In this document: positions 18,319 through 26,828 of the stretch, in pieces
Layout: each line of letters starts with the position of its first letter
How positions within the stretch are numbered: the first letter of the stretch is position 1
Source of the DNA: Actinomycetota bacterium
GTDB taxonomy: Bacteria > Actinomycetota > CADDZG01 > JAHWKV01 > JAOPZY01
NCBI GenBank assembly: GCA_035765775.1
Contig: DASTWV010000043.1
Span: 1 to 64,000 of the forward strand
Length of the DNA: 64,000 nucleotides
Direction: 5' to 3'
Position numbers and translations under genes: made by a program
Notes under the pieces: generated by a model
What the model saw: the letters and a program-made list of their open reading frames with translations, nothing else
Databases searched by the model: none
What the model was told of the DNA's origin: nothing

Positions 18319-19209
18319 ATGAGCACATTCCAAAGCGGCGCTGACGCCTCCTCCGTGCCCGGCGCAAACCCAACCTCCCTTGGTTCGGGGACGGCGGTCC
18401 GCGACATTCAACCCCCTGGGCGATGGTCGTCCGTTCGGTTCGGGGACCTCTGGCAATCCCGGGAACTTCTGTTTTTCTTGTCGCTTCGAGATATTAAGGT
18501 GCGCTATAAGCAGGCGTTCATCGGTGTGGGTTGGGCCGTCATACAGCCCATTTTCATGATGTTGGTGTTTTGGATTTTTCTTGGCCGCCTTGCGAAGGTC
18601 GGTTCCGAAGGACTTCCCTACAGCGTGTTTGCCTTCTCCGGGCTTATCCCATGGTTGCTTTTCGCCAACGGAGTTACGACTGCGAGCGACAGCCTGGTTA
18701 ACAGCGCGAATCTCATCTCCAAAGTGTATTTCCCGCGCCTAGTGATCCCGCTCGCCGCCGTTGCATCCTGGGTACCTGATGTCTTTATTGGAATCTTGGT
18801 TCTTATCGGTGTTATGGCCGTCTATGGAATCGCGCCTGCCGGAGCTGTCGTCTTGTTGCCTCTCTTCATTGCCCTCGGATTCCTCACCGCAGTGTCGTTC
18901 AGCCTCTGGCTGTCGGCGCTGAATGTGGCATACCGAGATATTCATTACGCTGCGCCCTTCTTTATTCAACTGGGTCTGTTCCTGACCCCAGTCACCTATC
19001 CGTCCACCCTCGTGCATGCTCACCTTTTACGTCTGGCATTGAGCCTGAATCCTATGACCGGCGTCGTTGAGGGGTTCCGATGGGCACTCCTGGGCGGCGC
19101 TGCTCCATGGAGCGCGGTCGGCATCTCCTTCCTCGTCACTTGCATCATCCTGCTATCGGGTATTCTCTATTTTCGCCGTGTTGAACAATTCTTTGCAGAT
19201 ATCATCTGA
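18319..19209 (+). CDS. wzm: ABC-2 type polysaccharide export permease (Wzm/TagG family)
   Basis: A 296-residue inner-membrane permease that, with the ATPase encoded next, exports a lipid-linked polysaccharide. After a short soluble N-terminus there is an amphipathic segment with LRDIKVRYKQAFIGVGWAVIQP, the hallmark of this family, then six hydrophobic segments. The ATPase gene follows after 6 bp. In this position the pair implies chain completion in the cytoplasm before export, unlike Wzx/Wzy assembly. Confidence 0.92.
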   Translation: MSTFQSGADASSVPGANPTSLGSGTAVRDIQPPGRWSSVRFGDLWQSRELLFFLSLRDIKVRYKQAFIGVGWAVIQPIFMMLVFWIFLGRLAKVGSEGLPYSVFAFSGLIPWLLFANGVTTASDSLVNSANLISKVYFPRLVIPLAAVASWVPDVFIGILVLIGVMAVYGIAPAGAVVLLPLFIALGFLTAVSFSLWLSALNVAYRDIHYAAPFFIQLGLFLTPVTYPSTLVHAHLLRLALSLNPMTGVVEGFRWALLGGAAPWSAVGISFLVTCIILLSGILYFRRVEQFFADII

Positions 19210-19215
19210 GTCGGT

Positions 19216-20538
19216 GTGATCGATTCCGTGGAAGACCGTCAGCTTGCGGTTCGAGCCGAAAATTTGGGGAAGCTCTACCGCGTGGGAGCCACTCAAGGCG
19301 CCTATCGCTATCGTCTGTTGGGCGAAGAACTCGCAAATAAAGTTAGGCGAGGCCGCCTTGGCGATGACGGACGACCTCGCACCTTCTGGGCGCTCCGTAA
19401 CGTCTCATTCGAAATCGGCCAAGGGGAAGTCGTCGGCATCATTGGTCGGAACGGAGCAGGAAAATCCACCCTACTCAAGATCTTGTCGCGAATCACAGCT
19501 CCGACAGAAGGCCACGTTCAGGTCCGAGGTCGGGTTGGGTCCCTGCTCGAGGTCGGTACGGGATTCCACCCGGAACTGACGGGGCGAGAGAACATCTTCC
19601 TGAGCGGCGCCGTGATTGGCATGCGTCGGGCAGAGACCCTCGCGCAATTCGATCAGATCGTAGCATTTGCAGGCATAGAAAGGTTCGTGGACACACCAAT
19701 CAAGCGGTTTTCGACCGGGATGTACCTCCGCTTGGCGTTTGCCGTCGCAGCCCACTTGGAGGCGGACATTCTTCTCGTCGACGAGGTCCTCGCAGTTGGG
19801 GACGCCGATTTCCAGAAGAAGTGTCTAGGTAAGATGGCAGAAATAGGTGCGACTGGGCGTACTGTGTTGTTTGTGTCTCACAGCATGCCGACCCTTTTGC
19901 GACTTTGCCCACGGGTGATTCTGCTAGATCACGGCGGCGTTGTCGCGGACGGCGGGTCGGGCGAAGTGATTCGGGCTTACCTGGATTCCGGCCTGGGATC
20001 CGCCGAGAGAACTTGGGAGTCGATTTCCGTTGCCCCAGGAGACGAGGTCGCTCGACTCAAGGCAGTGCGTATTCGAACACGCGGCGGGGTCGTGAATGAA
20101 GAGGTTGACATCCGTCTTGCTGTGGGGATCGAGGTCCAGTATTGGCACCTTGCGAAGGATACAATCCTCAAACCATCCGTCAACGTACATTTGGTTAACG
20201 ATTCTGGAGTGACACTTTTCGTATCTAATGACTTCAACAATGAAGCCTGGCGACAAACCGAGCGGCACCCCGGCGTCGTGACCACCACCTGCTGGATCCC
20301 CGGCAACTTCCTTGCGGAGGGACGCATCTTCGTGACCGCTGCTGTCAGTTCCTATAATCCAACCCTTGTGCATGCCATCCAGACCGAAGCAGTGGCCTTC
20401 CAGGTCGTCGATCGAAGCGTTGGTGACGGCGTTAGAGGCGAGTATGTGGGCGATTGGCCGGGCGTCGTTAGGCCCATGCTGGATTGGAGCGTAAGCACCG
20501 AAACCATTGAGGTTGATGCCGAAGGCAGACCCTCGTGA
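19216..20538 (+). CDS. wzt: ABC transporter ATPase with C-terminal glycan-recognition domain (Wzt)
   Basis: A 440-residue ATPase. Walker A GRNGAGKST is at about 78-86, the ABC-type signature FSTGMYLRLAFAV at about 165-177 and Walker B ILLVDE at 185-190. Residues about 270-430 form an extra beta-rich domain (VDIRLAVGIEVQYW, PSVNVHLVNDSGVTLF), the place where Wzt_C carbohydrate-binding domains occur in O-antigen exporters that recognise a capped chain end. The GTG start at 19216 follows the permease closely, and the gene's TGA overlaps the next start (GTGA). The domain assignment is by position and fold pattern. Confidence 0.93.
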   Translation: MIDSVEDRQLAVRAENLGKLYRVGATQGAYRYRLLGEELANKVRRGRLGDDGRPRTFWALRNVSFEIGQGEVVGIIGRNGAGKSTLLKILSRITAPTEGHVQVRGRVGSLLEVGTGFHPELTGRENIFLSGAVIGMRRAETLAQFDQIVAFAGIERFVDTPIKRFSTGMYLRLAFAVAAHLEADILLVDEVLAVGDADFQKKCLGKMAEIGATGRTVLFVSHSMPTLLRLCPRVILLDHGGVVADGGSGEVIRAYLDSGLGSAERTWESISVAPGDEVARLKAVRIRTRGGVVNEEVDIRLAVGIEVQYWHLAKDTILKPSVNVHLVNDSGVTLFVSNDFNNEAWRQTERHPGVVTTTCWIPGNFLAEGRIFVTAAVSSYNPTLVHAIQTEAVAFQVVDRSVGDGVRGEYVGDWPGVVRPMLDWSVSTETIEVDAEGRPS

Positions 20539-21305
20539 AAGTGGTCATCTTAGCGGGAGGGTTGGGCACGAGGCTTGCCGAGGAAACCGAAACGCGGCCA
20601 AAGCCGATGGTGGAAATTGGTGGCTATCCGGTCCTCTGGCACATCATGAAGCACTACAGCGCGTATGGCTTCAAAGAGTTCGTTGTGGCACTGGGCTATA
20701 AAGGCGAGATGATCAAACGATATTTCGTGGACTACATAACATTGTCAGGTGATCTCACCGTATCTCTCGGCCATGGTCACGTGAAGCGGCACGGCAGTCC
20801 GCAAGACGAATGGACGGTCCAACTAATCGACACGGGCAAAGACACGCAGACAGGGGGCCGAATCGCCCGTCTGGCACCGATCCTTGGTGATGAGCCGTTC
20901 ATGCTCACATATGGGGACGGAGTTTCCAACATCGATCTCAACGAACTGCTTGCCTTCCACCAAGGGCACGGCAAGACGGCCACCATCTCGGCAGTTCGCC
21001 CCCCCTCACGGTTTGGCGGCCTCGAGTTCGCGCCCGGGGGAAGCGTGCGCTTCAACGAGAAGCCCCAGATGGGTGAGGGGTGGATCAATGGCGGGTTCAT
21101 GGTCATGGAGCCACGGGTACTCGGGCTGATCGATGGCGACATGACCAACTTTGAAGCCGATGTTCTGGAGAGGCTCGGTCTTGAGGGCGACCTGATGGGC
21201 TTTCCCCACACAGACTTCTGGCAGTGCATGGACACCCTTCGGGAACTGCGCTTTCTCCGGGCGCTGTGGGATGAGGGAAGGGCTCCCTGGGTGACGTGGC
21301 AGTGA
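20535..21305 (+). CDS. rfbF: Glucose-1-phosphate cytidylyltransferase
   Basis: A 256-residue nucleotidyltransferase making CDP-glucose from CTP and glucose-1-phosphate. The nucleotide loop is VILAGGLGTRLAEETETRPKP, and WHIMKHYSAYGFKEFVVALGYKGEMIK plus DFWQCMDTLRE are characteristic of the cytidylyl branch rather than RmlA. It is the first enzyme of a CDP-sugar pathway whose next steps are encoded directly downstream, all with 4-bp overlaps. GTG start at 20535. Confidence 0.93.
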   Translation: MKVVILAGGLGTRLAEETETRPKPMVEIGGYPVLWHIMKHYSAYGFKEFVVALGYKGEMIKRYFVDYITLSGDLTVSLGHGHVKRHGSPQDEWTVQLIDTGKDTQTGGRIARLAPILGDEPFMLTYGDGVSNIDLNELLAFHQGHGKTATISAVRPPSRFGGLEFAPGGSVRFNEKPQMGEGWINGGFMVMEPRVLGLIDGDMTNFEADVLERLGLEGDLMGFPHTDFWQCMDTLRELRFLRALWDEGRAPWVTWQ

Positions 21306-22279
21306 CCGGCGCCGACGGATTCTGGAGGAGCCGGCGTGTGCTCGTCACGGGAGCCGGCGGGCTTCTCGGTGGGTGGGTGACGCAGGCTCTAGCCGCTGCG
21401 GGGTCCGATGTCGTGGGTCTCGACAACGCTTGGACGCCGGGTGCTCGCCAGCGAGCGGCAGAGGGCGTTCAAGTGTTCGATGGAGACGTCCGGGATCTGG
21501 ACTGCCTTCGGGACGTCCTTGAAAGCGGGATCGATACCGTCCTGCATCTAGCGGCCCAACCCATTGTCGGCGAGGCGAACGAGGATCCCATCCCCACCTT
21601 CGACAACAACATCGCGGGGACGTGGACGCTGTTGGAGGCGTGCCGACTATCCCCTGCAGTCCAAGGAATCCTGGTCGCTTCGTCCGACAAGGCATATGGC
21701 GACGCGGGTTCGGCAACCTACAGTGAGGACATGCCCCTCAAGGCTCGGCACCCGTACGCCGCCTCGAAAGCCTGCACAGATCTCCTCGCCCAGACCTACG
21801 CAGAGAGCTACGGCACAAAGGTGGTCATCAGTCGGTGCGGAAACCTCTACGGCGGAGGCGACCGCAATTGGAGCCGGATCGTCCCGGGCACGATCCGGTC
21901 CGCCCTTGAAGGTCGTCGGCCGATTATCCGTTCGGATGGAACCCCCGTCCGAGACTACTTATACGTCGAGGATATTGCAGCCGGCATGTTGCTACTCTCG
22001 AAGGCCATCGTGCTCCAACCGGAACTGCGGGGAGAAGCGTTCAACTTCGGCGGCGGAGACCGCGTGGCGGTGCTGGACGTCGTCACCATGATTCTGGGGG
22101 AGCTGGGGTCCGAACTGGAGCCCGATATCCGATGTGACTCCGTGAACGAGATCCCCGAGCAGAGGGTAGGCGCGGAAAAAGCCCAGGCTATTCTCGGGTG
22201 GCGGCCGACGCACGGGCTCCCCGAAGGACTCCACCGGACTGTCGCGTGGTACCGCGAGCACCTGGCCAGCATGCTATGA
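21302..22279 (+). CDS. rfbG: CDP-glucose 4,6-dehydratase-like SDR
   Basis: A 325-residue extended SDR expected to make CDP-4-keto-6-deoxyglucose. Motifs: VTGAGGLLGGWVTQAL for NAD, HLAAQPIVGEANEDP, SSDKAYGD, and the Tyr-Lys pair in HPYAASKACTDL; GNLYGGGDRNWSRIVP resembles the RfbG signature. The start at GTG 21302 gives a GTGA overlap with rfbF like its neighbours; GTG 21296 is the alternative. The link to CDP-glucose rests mainly on the adjoining cytidylyltransferase. Confidence 0.87.
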   Translation: MTGADGFWRSRRVLVTGAGGLLGGWVTQALAAAGSDVVGLDNAWTPGARQRAAEGVQVFDGDVRDLDCLRDVLESGIDTVLHLAAQPIVGEANEDPIPTFDNNIAGTWTLLEACRLSPAVQGILVASSDKAYGDAGSATYSEDMPLKARHPYAASKACTDLLAQTYAESYGTKVVISRCGNLYGGGDRNWSRIVPGTIRSALEGRRPIIRSDGTPVRDYLYVEDIAAGMLLLSKAIVLQPELRGEAFNFGGGDRVAVLDVVTMILGELGSELEPDIRCDSVNEIPEQRVGAEKAQAILGWRPTHGLPEGLHRTVAWYREHLASML

Positions 22280-23499
22280 GTAGCCTCATCTGCCTTTCGT
22301 GCGGGAGTCAGGCCTTGGAGATAGTTCTCAGCCTGGGCAAGCAACCTTTGGCCAACGCTCTTCTCACCGAGGAGCAATTGAGTGAGCCCGAACAGCGCTA
22401 CCCGCTGGATCTCGCCTTCTGTAGTGCCTGTGCGCTTGCGCAAATAACGGAAGTAGTGTCTCCTGAAATCCTCTTCGGCGAGTACAACTACTTCTCTTCC
22501 TTCTCGTCCACCATGGTCGCCCATGCAAAGGAACTGGCCGATCGACTGATCGTTGAGCGACAACTTGGCCCCGGTTCGTTGGCCATGGAAGTGGCAAGCA
22601 ATGACGGCTATCTCCTGCAGAATTATGTTGCCGCTGGGATCCCGGTCCTAGGCATCGAGCCCGCCCGGAATGTGGCGCCCGCCGCCGAGGCCAAGGGCGT
22701 GACGACCCTGTGCGAGTTCTTCAGCCCGTCTGTCGCCGACCGGCTCGTCGCCGATGGGCAGCGGGCCGACGTGTTGCACGCGAACAACGTCATGGCGCAC
22801 GTTCCTGACATCAACGGGATCATGTCCGGCATCGCTCGGGTGTTGAAGCCAACGGGAGTAGCGGTGATCGAGACACCGTACGTGCGGGATCTGGTGGAGC
22901 GCCTCGAGTTCGACACCATCTACCACGAGCATCTCTTCTATTACTCGTTGACCTCTCTCGAGCGGGTTGCGCGCCGCAACGGGCTAAGCGTGGTCGGCGT
23001 CGAGCGCCTCCCGATCCACGGCGGCTCCCTTCGTGTGTTCGCCTCCCCAAGCCCAGCCGAGGCCGGCCCCGCCGTGGACGCCATGCTCGAAGAGGAAGCG
23101 CGACTGGGGATGGGGACCGTCGGCTACTTCCGCGGATTTGCCGCCCGGGTCGACATGGTTTGCCGGTCGCTTGTGGCCCTTGTCGGCAGCCTGAAAGCCG
23201 AAGGCCGTCGCCTCGCTGCTTACGGGGCCGCGGCCAAAGGCTCAACGCTGCTGAACGCCTGCGGCCTCGGCACAGAGACGTTCGAATACGTCGCAGATCG
23301 GAGCACGCACAAGCAGGGCCGCTACATGCCCGGCGTGCACTTGCCCATCGTCTCCGCGGAGCGCCTGCTGGCCGACGGCCCCGACGACGTACTGCTGTGT
23401 ACGTGGAACTTCGCCGACGAGATCCTGGCCCAGCAGGCCGAGTTTCGGGCGAGGGGTGGTCGGTTCATCATCCCGGTCCCGGAGCCCCGCGTCGTATGA
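22276..23499 (+). CDS. Sugar C-methyltransferase (NovU/TylCIII type)
   Basis: A 407-residue protein with the three-part layout of nucleotide-sugar C-methyltransferases: an N-terminal zinc-binding module (CLSCGSQALE and FCSACALAQ), a SAM-binding domain (MEVASNDGYLLQNY, HANNVMAHVPD), with EHLFYYS near the presumed catalytic region, and a C-terminal domain (YGAAAKGSTLLNACG). These enzymes methylate C-3 or C-5 of a 4-keto-6-deoxy sugar. The ATG at 22276 overlaps the previous stop (ATGA). In this operon the substrate is likely CDP-4-keto-6-deoxyglucose or its epimer, giving a branched deoxysugar. Confidence 0.9.
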   Translation: MSSLICLSCGSQALEIVLSLGKQPLANALLTEEQLSEPEQRYPLDLAFCSACALAQITEVVSPEILFGEYNYFSSFSSTMVAHAKELADRLIVERQLGPGSLAMEVASNDGYLLQNYVAAGIPVLGIEPARNVAPAAEAKGVTTLCEFFSPSVADRLVADGQRADVLHANNVMAHVPDINGIMSGIARVLKPTGVAVIETPYVRDLVERLEFDTIYHEHLFYYSLTSLERVARRNGLSVVGVERLPIHGGSLRVFASPSPAEAGPAVDAMLEEEARLGMGTVGYFRGFAARVDMVCRSLVALVGSLKAEGRRLAAYGAAAKGSTLLNACGLGTETFEYVADRSTHKQGRYMPGVHLPIVSAERLLADGPDDVLLCTWNFADEILAQQAEFRARGGRFIIPVPEPRVV

Positions 23500-23954
23500 G
23501 CGCGGCCATTGAGGGCGTGCTCGTTGTCCCCCTCCGCCGAATTCCCGACGAGCGCGGCACTGTCATGCACATGTTGAAACGGACGGACCCGCATTTCATC
23601 GACTTCGGGGAGATTTATTTCAGCACGATATATCCCGGCGTCGTCAAGGGGTGGCACCTCCACCATCGAATGGTGCTCAACTACGCCTGCGTGAGTGGTC
23701 GCATCAAGATGGTCCTCTACGACGACCGGGAGCACTCCCCCACGCGAGGGCAACTCATGGAGCTTTTCTTGGGACCGGACAACTACAGCCTCGTCCAGGT
23801 ACCGGTCGAAGTCTGGAACGGGTTCACCTGTGTTGGGGGCCAGCCTGCGATCGTTGCCAACTGTGCGACGATTCCGCACGATCCCACCCAGTCCGAACGG
23901 ATGGACCCTCACGGTGATGCAATCCCCTACTCCTGGACGGTCCGAGATCAGTAG
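23496..23954 (+). CDS. RmlC-like nucleotide-sugar 3,5-epimerase/isomerase
   Basis: A 152-residue cupin-fold protein. The active-site His pair is seen in KGWHLHHRMV, followed by a GRIKMVLYDDRE strand; PVEVWNGFTCVG resembles the RmlC C-terminal sheet. It starts at ATG 23496 overlapping the methyltransferase stop (ATGA). In noviose-type pathways a 3-epimerase partners the C-methyltransferase, which matches this order. It is distinct from the true rmlC at 38907. Confidence 0.85.
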   Translation: MSAAIEGVLVVPLRRIPDERGTVMHMLKRTDPHFIDFGEIYFSTIYPGVVKGWHLHHRMVLNYACVSGRIKMVLYDDREHSPTRGQLMELFLGPDNYSLVQVPVEVWNGFTCVGGQPAIVANCATIPHDPTQSERMDPHGDAIPYSWTVRDQ

Positions 23955-24885
23955 CCGAACCCGGGTTCTGCTCACCGGTGGCACCGGCTTCGTAGGCTCT
24001 CACGTTGCGCGGGTGTGCGTGGCGGCCGGATGCGATACCTACGTCCTGGCCCGGCCGGGATCTTCGCTGGCGCGGTTGGAGGGCGCACTCGAATCACTCA
24101 CCATCATTCGGGGCAGCCTCGATGAGGCGGCCGACCCACAGTTGCTGACTGAGCTCGAACCCGACGTTTGCATTCACCTGGCCTGGTACGCGGAACCTGG
24201 ACGATACCTGCGCGCGGTTCCGGAGAACCTGGCGGCCCTGCGCTCAAGCCTCGACCTCATTGAGGCATTGGCTGTCGCGGGCTGCCCGAGGGTTGTGGTT
24301 GCGGGCAGTTGTGCCGAGTACGGTCAAGCATCGTCCGACACCACGTTCACCGAGGCCTTTCCGGTCCGGCCGACCACCCCCTACGCCCGGGCCAAGGCTG
24401 CGCTCTTTCTGGCCGCCCAAGACATGGCCGCCAATGCCGGGATGGGACTGGCATGGGCACGCCTCTTCTTTCTCTATGGGCCTTGGGAGCAGCCTCAGCG
24501 TGTGGTGCCGACGGCCATTGAAGCCTGCCTCGCGGGACGCGGCCTTGGCGCCACCTTGGGAGAGCAGGTACGCGACTACCTTCATGTCGCCGACGTCGCC
24601 GAGGCCCTCTGGGCGGTCGCACAATCTCCGCTCCTGGGACCGGTGAACATCTCATCCGGACACGGGGTGCAGCTCCGGGCAGTCCTTGAAGCCATCGAGG
24701 GCGCTGCCGGCACCCCCGGCCTCATCCGGTTCGGCGAGCGACCGTACGCCGATGATGAGTGGCTGTGGATGCATGGCGATAACACGCTCCTGCGTGCCAC
24801 TGGGTGGTACCCGAGATTCACGTTGGAAACAGGGATCGCTGAAACCCTTGCGTGGTGGCGATCACATCTGGTATCTGCAACGTGA
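23917..24885 (+). CDS. NAD(P)-dependent 4-ketoreductase-like SDR
   Basis: A 322-residue extended SDR likely to reduce the 4-keto group of the CDP-sugar as the last pathway step. Motifs: LLTGGTGFVGSHVARV, CIHLAWYAEPGRYL, AGSCAEYG and the Tyr-Lys pair in TPYARAKAALFL. No start codon is available after the upstream stop, so translation probably begins at ATG 23917 or GTG 23914, overlapping the epimerase gene by about 38 bp. The assigned step is inferred from operon order. Confidence 0.8.
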   Translation: MQSPTPGRSEISSRTRVLLTGGTGFVGSHVARVCVAAGCDTYVLARPGSSLARLEGALESLTIIRGSLDEAADPQLLTELEPDVCIHLAWYAEPGRYLRAVPENLAALRSSLDLIEALAVAGCPRVVVAGSCAEYGQASSDTTFTEAFPVRPTTPYARAKAALFLAAQDMAANAGMGLAWARLFFLYGPWEQPQRVVPTAIEACLAGRGLGATLGEQVRDYLHVADVAEALWAVAQSPLLGPVNISSGHGVQLRAVLEAIEGAAGTPGLIRFGERPYADDEWLWMHGDNTLLRATGWYPRFTLETGIAETLAWWRSHLVSAT

Positions 24886-26756
24886 CCCGGCCGCTGTTCT
24901 CCGTTCTAATCCCGAGCAAGGATCGGCCGGATCTCCTTTCCCGGGCCTTGGATTCCATTCGGCGCCAGGAATTCGCGGATGTCGAGATCGTCGTGGCGGA
25001 CAACGCGTCGTCACCCCCGTATGAGCTCTTTGCCGAAACCCTGGGCGACGAGCGCATCCAGCAGGTCCGCACTGAGGTTGGCGTCCCGGTCACCGAGAAT
25101 TGGAACCGAGCCCTTGCCCAGGCGCGTGGGGAGTACGCGGTCATGCTCGGCGACGACGATGCATTGGCCCCCGGATATTTCGTCTCGATGACGGCGCTGA
25201 TCGAGCAATTTTCTCGACCGTCAGTCGTGTATTGCGGGGCCTACCACTACGCCTATCCCGGAGTCATGCCGTCGGAGCCAGATGGGGTTTTGGCCATTGT
25301 CAGGAATAGCCCGCTCTTCGTCGACCACTATGAGCCCTACGAACTTCCTCTCGACCGGGCGGCAGAGTTCGCGAAGAAGGCATTGAACTTCCACGATTAC
25401 TTCCCTTTCAACAGCCAACACTTCCTGTGGAAACGCTCGGCTATGCCGGAAATATGTCGGGGCGGTGATTTCTTCAAGTCCCCCTACCCGGACTTCTATT
25501 CGGCGATCATGACCTTTCTCAACGCGAAGGAAATCGTCGTCCAGCCCCTGCCTCGCGTAATCATAGGCATTTCGCCGCGCTCATTCGGGTACTACTATCT
25601 GAACCGCCAAGAGCACGAAGGCCACCAATACCTCGGAGCAGAGGGGCAGCCGGCAGATGCTGCGCTCCTTCCCGGATCCGAGCACAACACCAAGTGGCTC
25701 CTCGCAGCCGATGCCGTTCGGTCTTCCATGAGCGACCGCTTGCCGCTACACGTCGGAACCCGCAACTACCGGCGGCTGCAGATCGTTGCAGGTGCACGGA
25801 GAAAGGTCCTTGAGGGCGACGAGCAGCCACTGCAGGACCTTCAGAGGCACCTTCGCCTTCACGAAAAGCTGTTCGTGTGGGGAATGGAGACGGGCACCCA
25901 GCTCCTTCGTTCGCGGCGGCCGAACTCGACCGGCACATTCCTCTTCCGAGCAGTGGATCACCTCTTGGATCAACACGCCCCATCGGTCAACACTCGCCTG
26001 CCCCTGCGCAATCATGCCACGATTTTGGATGCCATACGATGGCTTGAGGTGGGCTCGCCAACGCCTGCATCAGACCCACCCAATCCGTTCCTGAGTCCGA
26101 ATCAGCAGGGGTTGGTCAATCAATTTCATGATTTGTACTACTCCCTCATGAGCGAAGGCAAGGGCGTCCAAACGATCGGCCTGAAGTGGCTCGGCGTCGA
26201 CCTCTTTAAATGTCCCCTGGACCTCTGGATCTATCAGGAATGGATTCACGCCCATCGCCCAGACGTGATCATAGAGACGGGCACGTTCCGCGGCGGAAGC
26301 GCCCATTACCTGGCCACCCTCTGCGAGCTGGTAGGCCACGGTCGAGTGATCACTGTAGACGTCAGCGCCTGGGAGGACGTGCCCCGGCCTCAACACCCTC
26401 GGCTCACCTACATTACGGGGTCGAGTATTGCTGCTGAGGTACTGGCAGAACTACGCCGCCTTGTTGGTAAGGCCACGAACGTGCTGGTTATTCTCGACAG
26501 CGACCACACCCGCGATCACGTGCTCGACGAGCTGCGCCTGTACCAGCAATTCATCCCGCCAGGGGGTCTCTTGGTCGTCGAGGACACCAATGTCAACGGT
26601 CATCCGACCTACCCAGAGCACGGCCCAGGGCCCTGGGAGGCCGTGGATGCCTTCCTGGCCGAAAATCCCGACTTCATCGCTGACCGTTCTATGGAACGAT
26701 TCCTGCTAACGATGAACCCACGTGGCTTTCTTAGACGCACGTCCGGTAAACTCTAG
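24882..26756 (+). CDS. GT2 glycosyltransferase fused to a CmcI/rhamnosyl O-methyltransferase-like domain
   Basis: A 624-residue fusion. The N-terminal GT2 domain shows SVLIPSKDRPDLLSRAL, VVADNASS and the acidic MLGDDDALAPGY. After a helical middle region, residues about 431-624 form a CmcI-type (cephalosporin hydroxylase family, PF04989-like) SAM-dependent domain: IIETGTFRGGSAHYLA, VITVDVS, VLVILDSDHTRDHVLDEL and LLVVEDTNVNG, with Asp residues expected to bind a divalent metal. The start at GTG 24882 gives a GTGA overlap with the previous gene. A single chain could add a sugar and O-methylate it; next to a Wzt with a long C-terminal domain this fits a chain-end cap. That role is inference. 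Confidence 0.85.
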   Translation: MTRPLFSVLIPSKDRPDLLSRALDSIRRQEFADVEIVVADNASSPPYELFAETLGDERIQQVRTEVGVPVTENWNRALAQARGEYAVMLGDDDALAPGYFVSMTALIEQFSRPSVVYCGAYHYAYPGVMPSEPDGVLAIVRNSPLFVDHYEPYELPLDRAAEFAKKALNFHDYFPFNSQHFLWKRSAMPEICRGGDFFKSPYPDFYSAIMTFLNAKEIVVQPLPRVIIGISPRSFGYYYLNRQEHEGHQYLGAEGQPADAALLPGSEHNTKWLLAADAVRSSMSDRLPLHVGTRNYRRLQIVAGARRKVLEGDEQPLQDLQRHLRLHEKLFVWGMETGTQLLRSRRPNSTGTFLFRAVDHLLDQHAPSVNTRLPLRNHATILDAIRWLEVGSPTPASDPPNPFLSPNQQGLVNQFHDLYYSLMSEGKGVQTIGLKWLGVDLFKCPLDLWIYQEWIHAHRPDVIIETGTFRGGSAHYLATLCELVGHGRVITVDVSAWEDVPRPQHPRLTYITGSSIAAEVLAELRRLVGKATNVLVILDSDHTRDHVLDELRLYQQFIPPGGLLVVEDTNVNGHPTYPEHGPGPWEAVDAFLAENPDFIADRSMERFLLTMNPRGFLRRTSGKL

Positions 26757-26828
26757 CTGTAGGCTGTGAACCCATCGGATCGAATCCTAAGGGGCTTGCG
26801 GTGTAGGTGCACTAGATCTAGGAGCTAA

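Noticed and set aside
26770-26800. tRNA-like GGATCGAATCC before the SIR2-like gene
   Set aside because: Only the T-arm-like string is present; no acceptor, D or anticodon stems can be folded around it, so neither a tRNA nor an att site is claimed.
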